NCBI RefSeq assembly: GCF_049999945.1
Contig: NZ_JBLYUB010000034.1
Location: 1 to 64,000 of the forward strand
Direction of reading: 5' to 3'
Source of the DNA: Planosporangium spinosum
GTDB taxonomy: Bacteria > Actinomycetota > Actinomycetes > Mycobacteriales > Micromonosporaceae
Length of the DNA: 64,000 bases
The notes under the pieces were generated by a model. It was not told the origin of the DNA. It did no database searches and saw nothing but the letters and a program-made list of their open reading frames with translations. Made by a program: the position numbers and the translations under genes. Every line of letters begins with the position of its first letter. Positions within the stretch are counted from its first letter, which is position 1. Positions 15,866-25,869 of this stretch are shown here, piece by piece.

Positions 15866-17146
15866 ATGACGTCGACCATCGACGCATCCCCGTTCGTCGG
15901 CTCGCCCGCCCGCGCCCTGGTCTGCCGCGGCTGCGGCGCCGAGTTCCCGCTCGCCGCGCAGCACGCCTGTTACGAGTGTTTCGGTCCCCTCGAGGTGGCC
16001 TACCACGCCGACGCCCTCAAGCGGGTGACCCGCGAGGAGATCGCGGGTGGCCCGCCGAACATCTGGCGCTACGCCTCGCTGCTGCCCGCCGGCCAGGACC
16101 CCGCCACGCGGGTCACGCTCAACCCGGGTTTCACCCCGCTGGTACCCGCGCCCGCGCTGGCCCGCGAGATCGGCCTGCGCGCCCCGCTGTGGGTCAAGGA
16201 CGACTCGGCCAACCCGACCCACTCGTTCAAGGACCGGGTGGTGTCGGTGGCGTTGACCGCCGCGAAGGCGCTCGGCTTCGACCGGTATGCCTGTGCGTCG
16301 ACCGGCAACCTGGCCAACTCGGTGGCCGCGCACGCGGCCCGCGCCGGGGTGCCGTCGATGGTGTTCATCCCGTCGGACCTGGAGCCGGGCAAGGTGATCA
16401 CCACGGCCGTGTACGGCGGTGACGTGGTGGCGATCGACGGCTCGTACGACGACGTCAACCGGCTGTGCTCGGAGTTGACCGAGACGGACGAGTTCGAGAA
16501 CACGGCGTTTGTCAACGTCAATGTCCGGCCGTTCTACGCCGAGGGCTCGCGCACCCTGGGGTACGAGGTCGCCGAGCAGTTGGGCTGGCGCATCCCGAAG
16601 CAGGTCGTGATCCCGATGGCCAGCGGTGAGCTGCTGACCAAGGTGGACAAGGCGTTCGCGGAGCTGGTCGAGATCGGCCTGGTCGAGGCGCCCGCCGACG
16701 GGTGGCGGGTGTTCGGCGCCCAGTCGGCCGGCTGCAACCCGATCGCGCTCGCGCTGCACTCCGGGCGCGACGACATCGTCCCGCAGAAGCCGACCGGCAT
16801 TGCCAAGTCGCTGAACATCGGCGACCCGGCTGCCGGCGTGTACGCCCTCGAGGCGGTCCGGCGTTCGGGCGGGTGGATGGCGTACGCCGACGACGAGGAG
16901 ATCCGCGACGCGATCCGGCTGCTGGCCCGTACCACCGGCATCTTCGCCGAGACGGCCGGTGGGACCACCGTGGCCGCGCTGCGCAAGCTGGTCGACGAGG
17001 GTCGGCTCGACCCGGAGGCCGAGACGGTCGTGTTCAACACCGGTGAGGGGTTGAAGACGCTCGACGCGGTCGCCGACCGGGTGGGGCCCACGTACCGGGT
17101 CAAGCCGTCGCTGCGGGCGGCTCGCGAGGCCGGCCTGCTCGACTGA
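15866..17146 (+). CDS. thrC: Threonine synthase
   Basis: 426 residues of the PLP fold-type II family. A short N-terminal zinc-ribbon-like part has Cys20, Cys23, Cys35 and Cys38 (CRGCG...CYEC). The PLP lysine is Lys122 in NPTHSFKDR, with SGE/GEGLKT phosphate-binding motifs later (IPMASGELLTK, FNTGEGLKTLDA). It converts O-phosphohomoserine to threonine. This long, zinc-ribbon form is common in actinobacteria. It lies directly behind a SAM-I riboswitch, an unusual placement since these normally control methionine/SAM genes. The ATG follows GAGGAAGG by 8 bp. Confidence 0.93.
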   Translation: MTSTIDASPFVGSPARALVCRGCGAEFPLAAQHACYECFGPLEVAYHADALKRVTREEIAGGPPNIWRYASLLPAGQDPATRVTLNPGFTPLVPAPALAREIGLRAPLWVKDDSANPTHSFKDRVVSVALTAAKALGFDRYACASTGNLANSVAAHAARAGVPSMVFIPSDLEPGKVITTAVYGGDVVAIDGSYDDVNRLCSELTETDEFENTAFVNVNVRPFYAEGSRTLGYEVAEQLGWRIPKQVVIPMASGELLTKVDKAFAELVEIGLVEAPADGWRVFGAQSAGCNPIALALHSGRDDIVPQKPTGIAKSLNIGDPAAGVYALEAVRRSGGWMAYADDEEIRDAIRLLARTTGIFAETAGGTTVAALRKLVDEGRLDPEAETVVFNTGEGLKTLDAVADRVGPTYRVKPSLRAAREAGLLD

Positions 17147-17509
17147 TTTTCCACCATCTGCAAACCGACTCTGACCTGCATAGATACGACTTCTATCGAT
17201 GGCTGCGCACCGGCCTCCGTTACCCGTGTGATGACGTGCGGTGCGGCGCGAAGCCCATCGACGAGCGTTAACGCCAACGTATCGGGAAGGTTGCTTACTG
17301 TATAGAAGTCTGCCATCCGGGGCCTTGACTGGGCCGCGTCGATGGCAGCACGATGCTCGGTGCGGGAGGACGTGTCGCCGCGAGGCCACCGATCCGTCGG
17401 TCGGCCCGCGACCGCAGTGCCGGAGGTGCTGTGCGAGCGTCCTCTCGACCATTTCTGAGGAAGGCCCGGCCGGGAAAACCTGGTCAGGGAGGACCCGGCC
17501 GAGGTCCGG
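17147..17509. other. 363-bp intergenic region
   Basis: Lies between convergent thrC and the ArsR-like regulator. GC is lower at its left end (around TGCATAGATACGACTTCTATCGATGG, which includes the short dyad ATAGATACGACTTCTAT). I see no gene, strong terminator or RNA. Confidence 0.4.
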
Positions 17510-18040
17510 TCAACCGGCGGCGGCAGGCGGGTCGCGATCGGTGTCCTCGTAGTAGGCGACGAAGATCGAGTACGGCCGGCCATCCGGGTCGCGTGGCCGG
17601 GCGGCGTACTCCTCCAGGATCGTGCCGATCCGCTCCCGCAGTTCCCGGAAGTCGTCCTCGCTCAGCCGCAGTCCCAGCCGGGTCATGTCGACCTTGTCGA
17701 GGTCGGCCAGGCGGGCTTCGGCGAGGAAGGCGTCGAGGATGGCACCGCGGCCACCCGGCACCCCGGCCTCGCTCACGTCGAGGTTCCACGACTTGCCGGT
17801 CCCGAGGTACGGCACCTCGCGGGAGCCGCGGGCGCCCCGCCGCGCCGGCTGCGCCGCGAGGAAACCGGTATCGACGAGCGTGCGGACATGGTGGAGGGTG
17901 GTCGCCGGGTTCGCGCCGAGGCGCTCGGCGATCTCCTTGTTGGTCAGCGCCCGGTCCAGGCACAGCCGCAGGATGCGCAGCCGCACCGCGGAGGCGAGCG
18001 CCCGTGCCTCCGCCTCGGTCGCCGGCCGCCTCTCCTTCAT
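17510..18040 (-). CDS. ArsR-like winged-helix regulator
   Basis: 176 residues. The N-terminal winged helix shows ALASAVRLRILRLCLDRALT, NKEIAERLGANPATTLHHVR (recognition helix near residue 50) and a wing. The C-terminal half is a helical domain common in actinobacterial HTH proteins annotated as ArsR/helix-turn-helix. It is divergent from an MFS exporter, with a 24-bp dyad between the two starts, so it probably represses that exporter and itself. The inducer is unknown. Confidence 0.85.
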   Translation of the reverse strand: MKERRPATEAEARALASAVRLRILRLCLDRALTNKEIAERLGANPATTLHHVRTLVDTGFLAAQPARRGARGSREVPYLGTGKSWNLDVSEAGVPGGRGAILDAFLAEARLADLDKVDMTRLGLRLSEDDFRELRERIGTILEEYAARPRDPDGRPYSIFVAYYEDTDRDPPAAAG

Positions 18041-18043
18041 GGG

Positions 18044-18084
18044 CGTAGATCCTACGCGTCACTGATTGACTTCTCCCAATCAGT
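18044..18084. promoter_or_regulatory. Candidate operator of the ArsR-like regulator
   Basis: Between divergent starts at 18040 and 18102 lie two dyads: GCGTAGATCCTACGC (18044-18058) and ACTGATTG-N8-CAATCAGT (18061-18084). The second is a perfect 8-bp inverted repeat in otherwise GC-rich DNA, well placed to block the MFS promoter or leader. Confidence 0.6.
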
Positions 18085-18101
18085 CGGAGCATGCTACCCG
18101 C

Positions 18102-19370
18102 ATGCGCTTCGGCTTGCTCCGCCACCACGACTTCCGGCAGTTGTTCATCGCCGACACGATCAGCCAGTTCGGTACCCAGGTCACCATGCTGGCGCTGCCG
18201 CTGGTCGCGGTGCTCGCGCTGCACGCCGACCCGTTCGAGGTGGGAGTACTGGCCGCCTGCGAGAGCGCCGCGTTCCTGCTGATCGGCCTGCCCGCCGGCG
18301 CCTGGGTGGACCGGATGCGCCGGCGCAACGTCCTCGTCGTTGGCGACGTCGGCCGCGCCGTGCTGCTCGGCTCGGTACCCGTCGCCTGGTGGTTCGGCGT
18401 GCTCACCATGCCGCAGATGTACGCCGTCGCCCTGCTGACCGGCATGTTCACCGTCTTCTTCGACGTCGCGTACCAGAGCTACCTGCCGCACCTGGTCGGC
18501 CGGGAGAACCTGGTGGAGGGCAACGCCAAGCTCGAAGCGGTCCGCGGGGTCAACTACATCGCCGGGCCGACCGCCGCCGGCCTGCTCATCGGCTGGCTCA
18601 CCGCGCCGGTCGCCGTCGTCGTCGACGCGCTGAGCTTCGCCGGTTCGGCGCTGTTCGTCGGGCTGATCCGCAAGCGGGAGCCGAAGCCCGAACGCCGGCC
18701 CGACGCCCACCTCGGCCGCGAGATCGGTGAGGGGCTGCGGTTCGTGCTGGGCAACCGGCTGCTGCGGTCGATCGCGATGTGTACCGGCTCGTCCAACCTG
18801 TTTTCGAACATCGGTGGCGCGATGCTCGTCGTACTGCTCGCCCGCGAACTGCGGTTGCCGCCCGGCACGATCGGCCTGTTCTTCTCGTTCGGCGCGGTGG
18901 GCGGCCTACTCGGCGCCCTGGCCGCCACCAGGGTCGCCGCGCGGATCGGCCAGGGCCCGGCGATCTGGATCCCGGTCGCGGTCTCCGGGCCGTTCCTGCT
19001 GCTGTACCCGGTCATCCAGCGCGGCTGGCTGCTGTGGGCCGCGGCCGCCGGGTCCCTGGTGTACGCGTTCAGCGTCGTGGTCTACAACATCACCCAGGTC
19101 AGCTTCCGGCAGGGGCTCACGCCCGAGCGGCTGCTCGGCCGGATGAACGCCACCATGCGCTTCCTGGTCTGGGGCACGATGCCGATCGGCGCGTTCATCG
19201 GCGGGGTGCTCGGCAGGTACCTCGGGGTCCGCGAGGCGCTGTGGATCGCGGCGGTCGGCGGGATGTTCACGTTCCTGCCGGTCTTCCTCTCGCCGCTGCG
19301 CACCATGCGCGAACTGCCCACCGGCGAGCACGGCGAGCCGGCCCCGGCCGCCGTCACCGTCGACGCCTGA
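18102..19370 (+). CDS. MFS transporter (drug-efflux type)
   Basis: 422 residues with about 12 hydrophobic helices. The MFS loop 2-3 signature is present as GAWVDRMRRRNVLV. The start region LRHHDFRQLFIADTISQFGTQ is typical of actinobacterial efflux proteins of the MFS_3/EntS type. It is divergent from an ArsR-like regulator, suggesting ligand-induced efflux. The ATG at 18102 is preferred; an upstream TTG would place coding sequence over the operator dyad. The end of the gene lies in an imperfect tandem duplication. Confidence 0.88.
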   Translation: MRFGLLRHHDFRQLFIADTISQFGTQVTMLALPLVAVLALHADPFEVGVLAACESAAFLLIGLPAGAWVDRMRRRNVLVVGDVGRAVLLGSVPVAWWFGVLTMPQMYAVALLTGMFTVFFDVAYQSYLPHLVGRENLVEGNAKLEAVRGVNYIAGPTAAGLLIGWLTAPVAVVVDALSFAGSALFVGLIRKREPKPERRPDAHLGREIGEGLRFVLGNRLLRSIAMCTGSSNLFSNIGGAMLVVLLARELRLPPGTIGLFFSFGAVGGLLGALAATRVAARIGQGPAIWIPVAVSGPFLLLYPVIQRGWLLWAAAAGSLVYAFSVVVYNITQVSFRQGLTPERLLGRMNATMRFLVWGTMPIGAFIGGVLGRYLGVREALWIAAVGGMFTFLPVFLSPLRTMRELPTGEHGEPAPAAVTVDA

Positions 19371-19403
19371 CCGGGAGCCGGCCGCCGTCACCGTCGCCGC
19401 CTG
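19344..19403. repeat. 26-bp imperfect tandem duplication over a stop codon
   Basis: Copies 19344-19369 and 19378-19403 match at 25 of 26 positions with a 34-bp period. The TGA stop (19368-19370) of the MFS gene overlaps the end of the first copy; the second has lost it (TGG). Confidence 0.8.
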
Positions 19404-19526
19404 GTCAGGACGCCGATCGCTATTCACGATCGCCGCGTAGGGGGCAAGATGACGGATGACCGAGCGAATCAACGGGCTCGGAACGGATGTGCCTCACGAG
19501 GGCACGCGGCGAAGTGGAGTGTTGGC

Positions 19527-21197
19527 GTGACCAGTCCTCATCCTCTGTACGGCAAACATGCCGCCCTCCTCGACCGGGCACTCACCGCGATCCGGGAGCG
19601 TGGCTACTGGTCGGCGTTCAACGAGTCGCCCAGCCCCCGGGTGCACGGCGAGGAGGCCGCGCCGCGGGGGAAGGCCACGTTCGAGTCGTACCTGGGTGCC
19701 GACTTCCCGCTCGACCAGCCGGGCACGACCGACTGGGTGGGCGGCGAGCGCAGCCCGTTCGGGGTGCGGCTGGACGTGCGGTACCCCCGGCCCGACGTCG
19801 ACACGCTGCTGACCGCCGCGACCGCAGCCATGCCCGCGTGGCGCGACGCGGGGCCGCAGACCCGCGCCGGAGTCTGCCTGGAGATCCTCGCCCGGCTCGG
19901 TGGGAACGTCTTCGAGCTGGCCAACGCGGTGCAGTTCACCAGCGGCCAGGCGTACGTCATGGCGTTCCAGGCGGGCGGCGCGCACGCGCTCGACCGGGCC
20001 CTCGAAGCGCTGGCCTACGCGTACGCGGAGATGACCCGTACCCCCGCCGAGGCACGGTGGGAGAAGCCGGCGGGCAAGGGTGAGCCGTTGCGGATGGCCA
20101 AGACGTGGCACGTGGTGCCGCGCGGGGTCGGCCTGGTCATCGGCTGCAACACGTTCCCGACCTGGAACTCGTACCCCGGCCTGTTCGCCTCGCTGGTCAC
20201 CGGCAACGCGGTGGTGGTCAAGCCGCACCCGGGCGCGGTCCTGCCGCTGGCGGTCACCGTGAAGTACGCCCGGGAGGTCCTCGCCGAGGCCGGGTTCGAC
20301 CCGAACCTCGTCACGCTCGCGGCCGAGGCGCCCGGTGAGGGACTGGCGAGCGTCCTGGCGCTGCGGCCCGAGGTGAAGATCGTCGACTTCACCGGTTCGA
20401 CCGAGTACGGCGACTGGCTGGAGGCGAACGCCCGGCAGGCCGTGGTCTACACCGAGAAGGCCGGCGTCAACACCGTCATCGTGGATTCCTGCGACGACTT
20501 CGCCGGAATGTGCAACAACATCGCTTTCTCGCTGGTCCTCTACAGCGGACAGATGTGTACGACACCGCAGAACATCCTCGTTCCGCGGGAAGGTATCGCC
20601 ACCGCGGACGGACACAAGAGCTTCGACGACGTGGCCGGTGGGATCGCCGCGGCTGTCGGAAAGTTGACCGATGATCCCGCCCGGGGTGTGGAGTTGACCG
20701 GCGCGATCGTCAATGACGGGGTGCTGGAGCGCCTGGAACGGGTTCGCGGCCTCGGTGAGGTCGTACTCGATTCGCGGGTGGTCACCCACCCGACCTTCGG
20801 TGACGCGGTCGTCCGTACGCCGCTGATTCTCACGTTGGATGCCGACCGTGAGCAGACCTACGGCAGCGAGTGGTTCGGGCCGATCTCGTTCGTCGTCGCC
20901 ACCGACTCCACCGAGCACAGCCTGGAGGTCTTCCGGCGGACCGTCGGCCGGCGGGGCGCGCTCACCGCGTCGGTGTACTCGACCGACGACAAGGTGCTGG
21001 ACGCGGCCGAGCGGGCGGCACTGGACGTCGGTGTGCACCTTTCGGCAAATTTGACCCACGGAGTGTTCGTCAACCAGTCGGCGGCCTTCTCCGACTTCCA
21101 CGGCAGCGGTGCCAACGCGTCCGCCAACGCCGCGCTGACCGATGGCGCGTACGTGGCCAGCCGTTTCCGGATTGTGCAGTCACGGCGGCACGTGTGA
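19527..21197 (+). CDS. paaN: PaaN-family aldehyde dehydrogenase
   Basis: 556 residues of the aldehyde dehydrogenase superfamily, closest by memory to phenylacetate-degradation protein PaaN. Visible are the cofactor segment VIGCNTFPTWNSYPGLFASL, the glycine motif FTGSTEYGDWLE, the region YTEKAGVNTVIVDS and the catalytic Cys344 in YSGQMCTTPQN. PaaN-type enzymes oxidise aldehydes during aerobic phenylacetate ring cleavage. No other paa genes are nearby, so the role here is uncertain. The GTG start is preceded by AGTGGAGTG. The base composition near 20,480-20,760 is slightly less GC-rich than in the neighbours. Confidence 0.8.
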   Translation: MTSPHPLYGKHAALLDRALTAIRERGYWSAFNESPSPRVHGEEAAPRGKATFESYLGADFPLDQPGTTDWVGGERSPFGVRLDVRYPRPDVDTLLTAATAAMPAWRDAGPQTRAGVCLEILARLGGNVFELANAVQFTSGQAYVMAFQAGGAHALDRALEALAYAYAEMTRTPAEARWEKPAGKGEPLRMAKTWHVVPRGVGLVIGCNTFPTWNSYPGLFASLVTGNAVVVKPHPGAVLPLAVTVKYAREVLAEAGFDPNLVTLAAEAPGEGLASVLALRPEVKIVDFTGSTEYGDWLEANARQAVVYTEKAGVNTVIVDSCDDFAGMCNNIAFSLVLYSGQMCTTPQNILVPREGIATADGHKSFDDVAGGIAAAVGKLTDDPARGVELTGAIVNDGVLERLERVRGLGEVVLDSRVVTHPTFGDAVVRTPLILTLDADREQTYGSEWFGPISFVVATDSTEHSLEVFRRTVGRRGALTASVYSTDDKVLDAAERAALDVGVHLSANLTHGVFVNQSAAFSDFHGSGANASANAALTDGAYVASRFRIVQSRRHV

Positions 21198-21491
21198 CGG
21201 CATCTACGGAATCAGTCATAGGCATACATCTATGGAATGGCCGCGTTAGGACTACCCGAGAACCCCGTTCTCTAACGCCAATCCGGCATGACGATCGCGA
21301 ATCTCGAGCTTAATCCGGATGTCCGATTTGGGGCTGTACGGGGTTGGCCGACCTCGTGTAGCGTGCGTGGTCGGTCGTCGTTCGTCGTCGGTGTCCACAG
21401 GGGGCACGTCGAGACACCGGCGACTCCGGCGTCGCGACCGCGGCGTCGTGGGTTGGCAAGACCCAGCACCACCGAAGTGAGGAAGTGCACC
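21198..21491. other. Upstream region of the cold-shock gene
   Basis: Nearly 300 bp without a convincing gene, less GC-rich than its surroundings. It probably holds the promoter and a long 5' leader for the cold-shock gene, as is common for csp genes; I cannot place boxes with confidence. Confidence 0.4.
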
Positions 21492-21692
21492 GTGGCACAG
21501 GGCACCGTCAAGTGGTTCAACAGCGAGAAGGGCTACGGCTTCATTGCCGTCGACGGAGGGCAGGACGTCTTCGTCCACTTCTCAGCGATTCAGATGGACG
21601 GCTACAAGTCGCTGGAGGACGGTCAGCGCGTCGAGTTCGAGATCGCGCAGGGCAGCAAGGGCCCGCAGGCGGAGAACGTCCGTATCGCCTGA
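21492..21692 (+). CDS. Cold-shock protein (CspA family)
   Basis: 66 residues forming one cold-shock domain. It contains GTVKWFNSEKGYGFI (RNP-1 is KGYGFI) and DVFVHFSAI (RNP-2), then the standard end NVRIA. Such proteins bind single-stranded RNA/DNA and act as RNA chaperones in the cytoplasm. The GTG start is preceded by GAGGAAG. A strong rho-independent terminator follows 26 bp after the stop, so it is monocistronic. Confidence 0.96.
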   Translation: MAQGTVKWFNSEKGYGFIAVDGGQDVFVHFSAIQMDGYKSLEDGQRVEFEIAQGSKGPQAENVRIA

Positions 21693-21717
21693 CTACTCCA
21701 AGCTCGCACCACTTTCA

Positions 21718-21760
21718 GGACACCGTTCTCCGGTCGGGGAGCGGTGTCCTTCTTTTTCTC
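21718..21760 (+). terminator. Rho-independent terminator of csp
   Basis: GGACACCG (21718-21725) pairs with CGGTGTCC (21742-21749), with further pairing inside, followed by TTCTTTTTCTC. It is the only U-rich classical terminator in this part of the window. Confidence 0.9.
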
Positions 21761-21911
21761 TCCCGCCGCGCCACTCCGTGTTGTTTCCTGATCGCCGTCG
21801 CCGTCGCCGCAGTCCTCGGCTGACGCCGGCGTCGGTGGTGATCCCGTGCCGGTACGGGGCCCGTTGTCGGTACAGCGGTCCTCGCGGTATTGGTCCGTCT
21901 TTCATGGTGTT

Positions 21912-22001
21912 GTGGTCGTTTGTGCGGTCGTGGCCGTTTGTACGGTCGTGGTCGTTTGTACGGTCGTGGTCGTTTACCGGGTCGCGGCCGTGTTCCGGGT
22001 T
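21912..22001. repeat. 18-bp tandem repeat array upstream of groEL
   Basis: About five units of GTGGTCGTTTGTACGGTC (21912, 21930, 21948, 21966, 21984) with increasing divergence to the right. It lies in a roughly 910-bp region without a convincing gene between csp and groEL. Confidence 0.8.
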
Positions 22002-22136
22002 GTGGTCCTCGCGCCGGGGTGGTGTCGAAACGTCGCCGAACTTTTGGGTGTGGACAGGTGGGAAGTGGCCGTGGTGGGGAAGGGGGCGACGGCGGGCCGG
22101 TACTCCCGGCTCGTCACCGGCGCGGCCCGGCCTGGC

Positions 22137-22230
22137 GTCCGGTGGTTCCGGCGCGGCCCGGCCCGGCGTCCGGTGGCTCCGGCGCGGCCCCGCTCCGACG
22201 TCCGGTGGCTCCGGCACGGGCCGGCTTCCG
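22137..22230. repeat. 31-32-bp tandem repeats upstream of groEL
   Basis: Three units starting at 22137, 22168 and 22200 share GTCCGGTGGYTCCGGCRC followed by a variable GC tract. No coding potential is evident; the rest of 21,760-22,606 holds the CIRCE operators and the groEL leader. Confidence 0.7.
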
Positions 22231-22324
22231 GCGGTACGGCGGCATGGGGAGGCGTCGGGTATCCGGCGGCGACGGCGGGGGCGATCGCCGGCGTGCCGGG
22301 AGGGGGTCGGCCACCGACCGTTTG

Positions 22325-22351
22325 CTTGCACTCTCGGGTGGAGAGTGCTAA
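22325..22351 (+). promoter_or_regulatory. CIRCE operator 1 (HrcA binding site)
   Basis: CTTGCACTC-N9-GAGTGCTAA matches the CIRCE consensus TTAGCACTC-N9-GAGTGCTAA with mismatches only at the left end of the left arm. HrcA repressor binds such sites in heat-shock promoters. Confidence 0.93.
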
Positions 22352-22360
22352 ACAAGTCAC

Positions 22361-22385
22361 TGGCACTCGGAAGTGTCGAGTGCCA
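22361..22385 (+). promoter_or_regulatory. CIRCE operator 2
   Basis: TGGCACTC-N9-GAGTGCCA is a perfect dyad with the CIRCE core and spacer. It starts 10 bp after the first operator, so two HrcA dimers could bind side by side upstream of groEL. Confidence 0.88.
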
Positions 22386-22606
22386 AAAGGTCGGGGTCGG
22401 TGGGGTCACCGGCCATGGCCGGGCCGTCCGGCGGAGTACGCCGAGCGGGCCGGGCATGGCAGGGGGCCGGTCGTCGCGGGCTATCCGGTCCGGCCTACGA
22501 GGGTTTCTCAGCGCCCGCTGGGGGACCGCCGAAGGTGCGTACGCAGCGGTGCGTGGCTGGTTGACGCCGGCGCGGACCGTGACTGTGTCCAGGAGGACAA
22601 CGCCGA

Positions 22607-24229
<1,623 letters not shown>

Positions 24230-24246
24230 GAAGTCTGAAACTCAGG

Positions 24247-24276
24247 AAAGGGCGGGCCGGCCGGGCCCGCCCTTTT
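24247..24276 (+). terminator. Terminator of groEL
   Basis: AAAGGGCGGG (24247-24256) pairs with CCCGCCCTTT (24266-24275) around a 9-nt loop, ending in TTTT. Confidence 0.88.
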
Positions 24277-24343
24277 CGTATGCGCTCACGTGCCCGCTCG
24301 CCGGGCCCGTCCACCGCGCCTTCCACCGCCCGTGGAACGGGGC

Positions 24344-24634
24344 TCACCGGGAGCCGGTGGAGCCGGCCGTTCCGGTGGGGCTGTAGGGGTCGGTGAGCCC
24401 GCTGTTGGTCACCGGTTCGACCTCAACCGGGGGCTCCGGCTGACCGGTCTCGGTCACCATCTCGCTCAGCGAGGACGACGTCGGTTCCTTCCGGCCGCCC
24501 CGCTCGGTCGACGGCTCGGGCAGGTCGATCTCCGGCACGCTGGAGCCGGTCGGCTCGCCGGCGTCCCGGCGGCTGCCGGCCACCCCCGATACGCCGGTCG
24601 CCCGCTGCGGACTCGGATCACGCGGTTCGGTCAT
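24344..24634 (-). CDS. Short disordered hypothetical protein
   Basis: 96 residues rich in Pro, Ser, Thr, Glu and Gly, without a recognisable domain or membrane span (PEIDLPEPSTERGGRK, PPVEVEPVTNSGL). It is divergent from the dipeptidase gene, 40 bp away. The ATG at 24634 is chosen because the longer frame overlaps the dipeptidase. It could be a real intrinsically disordered protein or a chance frame in GC-rich DNA. Confidence 0.45.
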   Translation of the reverse strand: MTEPRDPSPQRATGVSGVAGSRRDAGEPTGSSVPEIDLPEPSTERGGRKEPTSSSLSEMVTETGQPEPPVEVEPVTNSGLTDPYSPTGTAGSTGSR

Positions 24635-24674
24635 ATGGTGGTGATACCCACAGGGGCCGGTAACGTACCCGACG

Positions 24675-25841
24675 ATGAGCGAACCGATCTTCGACGGGCA
24701 CAACGACCTCACCTGGGAGTTGCGCCTGCGGGTACGTTACGACTTCGACGCCCTGGACGTCGCGGCCGACCAGTCGGCATCCGGCCTGCACACCGACCTG
24801 CCCCGGTTGCGTGCCGGCGGGGTCGGCGCCCAGTACTGGTCGGTCTACGCCGCCTGCCGGCCCGACGGGCAGGCGGCCGTCTCCGAGGCCCTCGAACAGA
24901 TCGACGCCGCGCGGCGGCTCGTCGCCCGGTACCCCGAGCACCTGGCGTTCGCGACGAGCGCGGACGAGGTCGAGCGGGCCCGGGCCGCCGGGCGGATCGC
25001 CTCGCTGCTGGGAGCCGAGGGCGGCCACGCCATCAACTGCTCGCTCGGCACCCTGCGGATGCTGTACGAGCTGGGCGTGCGGTACCTGACCCTCACGCAC
25101 TCACGGAACACCCCGTGGGCGGACAGCGCCACCGACGAGCCGGCCGTCGGCGGGCTGTCGCCGTTCGGCCACGAGGTGGTACGGGAGATGAACCGCCTCG
25201 GCATGCTCGTCGACCTGTCGCACGTGGCGCCGAGCACGATGCACGCCGCGCTCGACACCTCGGTCGCGCCCGCCTTCTTCTCGCACTCGTCGGCCCGGGC
25301 GCTCTGCGACCATCCCCGCAACGTGCCAGACGACGTGCTCACCCGGGTACGGGACAGCGGCGGCCTGGTGATGGTGACCTTCGTGCCGTGGTTTCTGACC
25401 GAGGAGTGCCGGGACTGGTCGGCCCGGTTGTTCGAGGCCATGGACCGGCTCGACGCGGAGCATCCCGACCAGGGGCCGCGGTGGTACGCCGGCCGCGCCG
25501 ACTGGATACGGGCCAACCCCCGGCCGCGGTGCACCGTGGCGAACGTGGCCGACCACGTCGAGCACGTACGGGCCGTCGCCGGGGTCGACCACGTCGGGCT
25601 GGGCGGTGACTTCGACGGCTGCCCGAGTGTGCCCGACGGGCTCGGCGACGTGGCGGGTTACCCGGCGCTGCTGGCCGAACTGGCCGGCCGTGGCTGGTCC
25701 GACGCCGACCTTGGCAGGCTCGCCTGGCACAACGCCCTGCGGGTGCTGCGCGACACCGAGTCGGTCGCGGTCGCGGTACGCCGGGAGCGCGGCCCGTCGA
25801 ACGCCACCATCGAGCAGCTCGACGGGCCGCCCGCGGCCTGA
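24675..25841 (+). CDS. Membrane dipeptidase family protein (peptidase M19)
   Basis: 388 residues of the renal dipeptidase (M19) family, a binuclear zinc TIM-barrel. Expected ligands are visible: His9 and Asp11 in DGHND, bridging Glu near 115 in GAEGGH, His near 183 in DLSHV, His near 204 in SHSS, and Asp in GLGGDFDG. Family members hydrolyse dipeptides, including those with D-residues, and some act on beta-lactams. There is no signal peptide, so it is cytoplasmic here. It is a single gene between a small divergent frame and the convergent subtilase gene. Confidence 0.92.
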   Translation: MSEPIFDGHNDLTWELRLRVRYDFDALDVAADQSASGLHTDLPRLRAGGVGAQYWSVYAACRPDGQAAVSEALEQIDAARRLVARYPEHLAFATSADEVERARAAGRIASLLGAEGGHAINCSLGTLRMLYELGVRYLTLTHSRNTPWADSATDEPAVGGLSPFGHEVVREMNRLGMLVDLSHVAPSTMHAALDTSVAPAFFSHSSARALCDHPRNVPDDVLTRVRDSGGLVMVTFVPWFLTEECRDWSARLFEAMDRLDAEHPDQGPRWYAGRADWIRANPRPRCTVANVADHVEHVRAVAGVDHVGLGGDFDGCPSVPDGLGDVAGYPALLAELAGRGWSDADLGRLAWHNALRVLRDTESVAVAVRRERGPSNATIEQLDGPPAA

Positions 25842-25869
25842 CGACCGCGCAGCGCCGCGCGCCAACCGT

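Noticed and set aside
19527..21197. A phenylacetate degradation operon
   Set aside because: Only the PaaN-like aldehyde dehydrogenase is present; neighbours are an MFS exporter and a cold-shock gene.
21912..22230. A CRISPR array
   Set aside because: Units are adjacent tandem repeats without unique spacers, and no cas genes are near.
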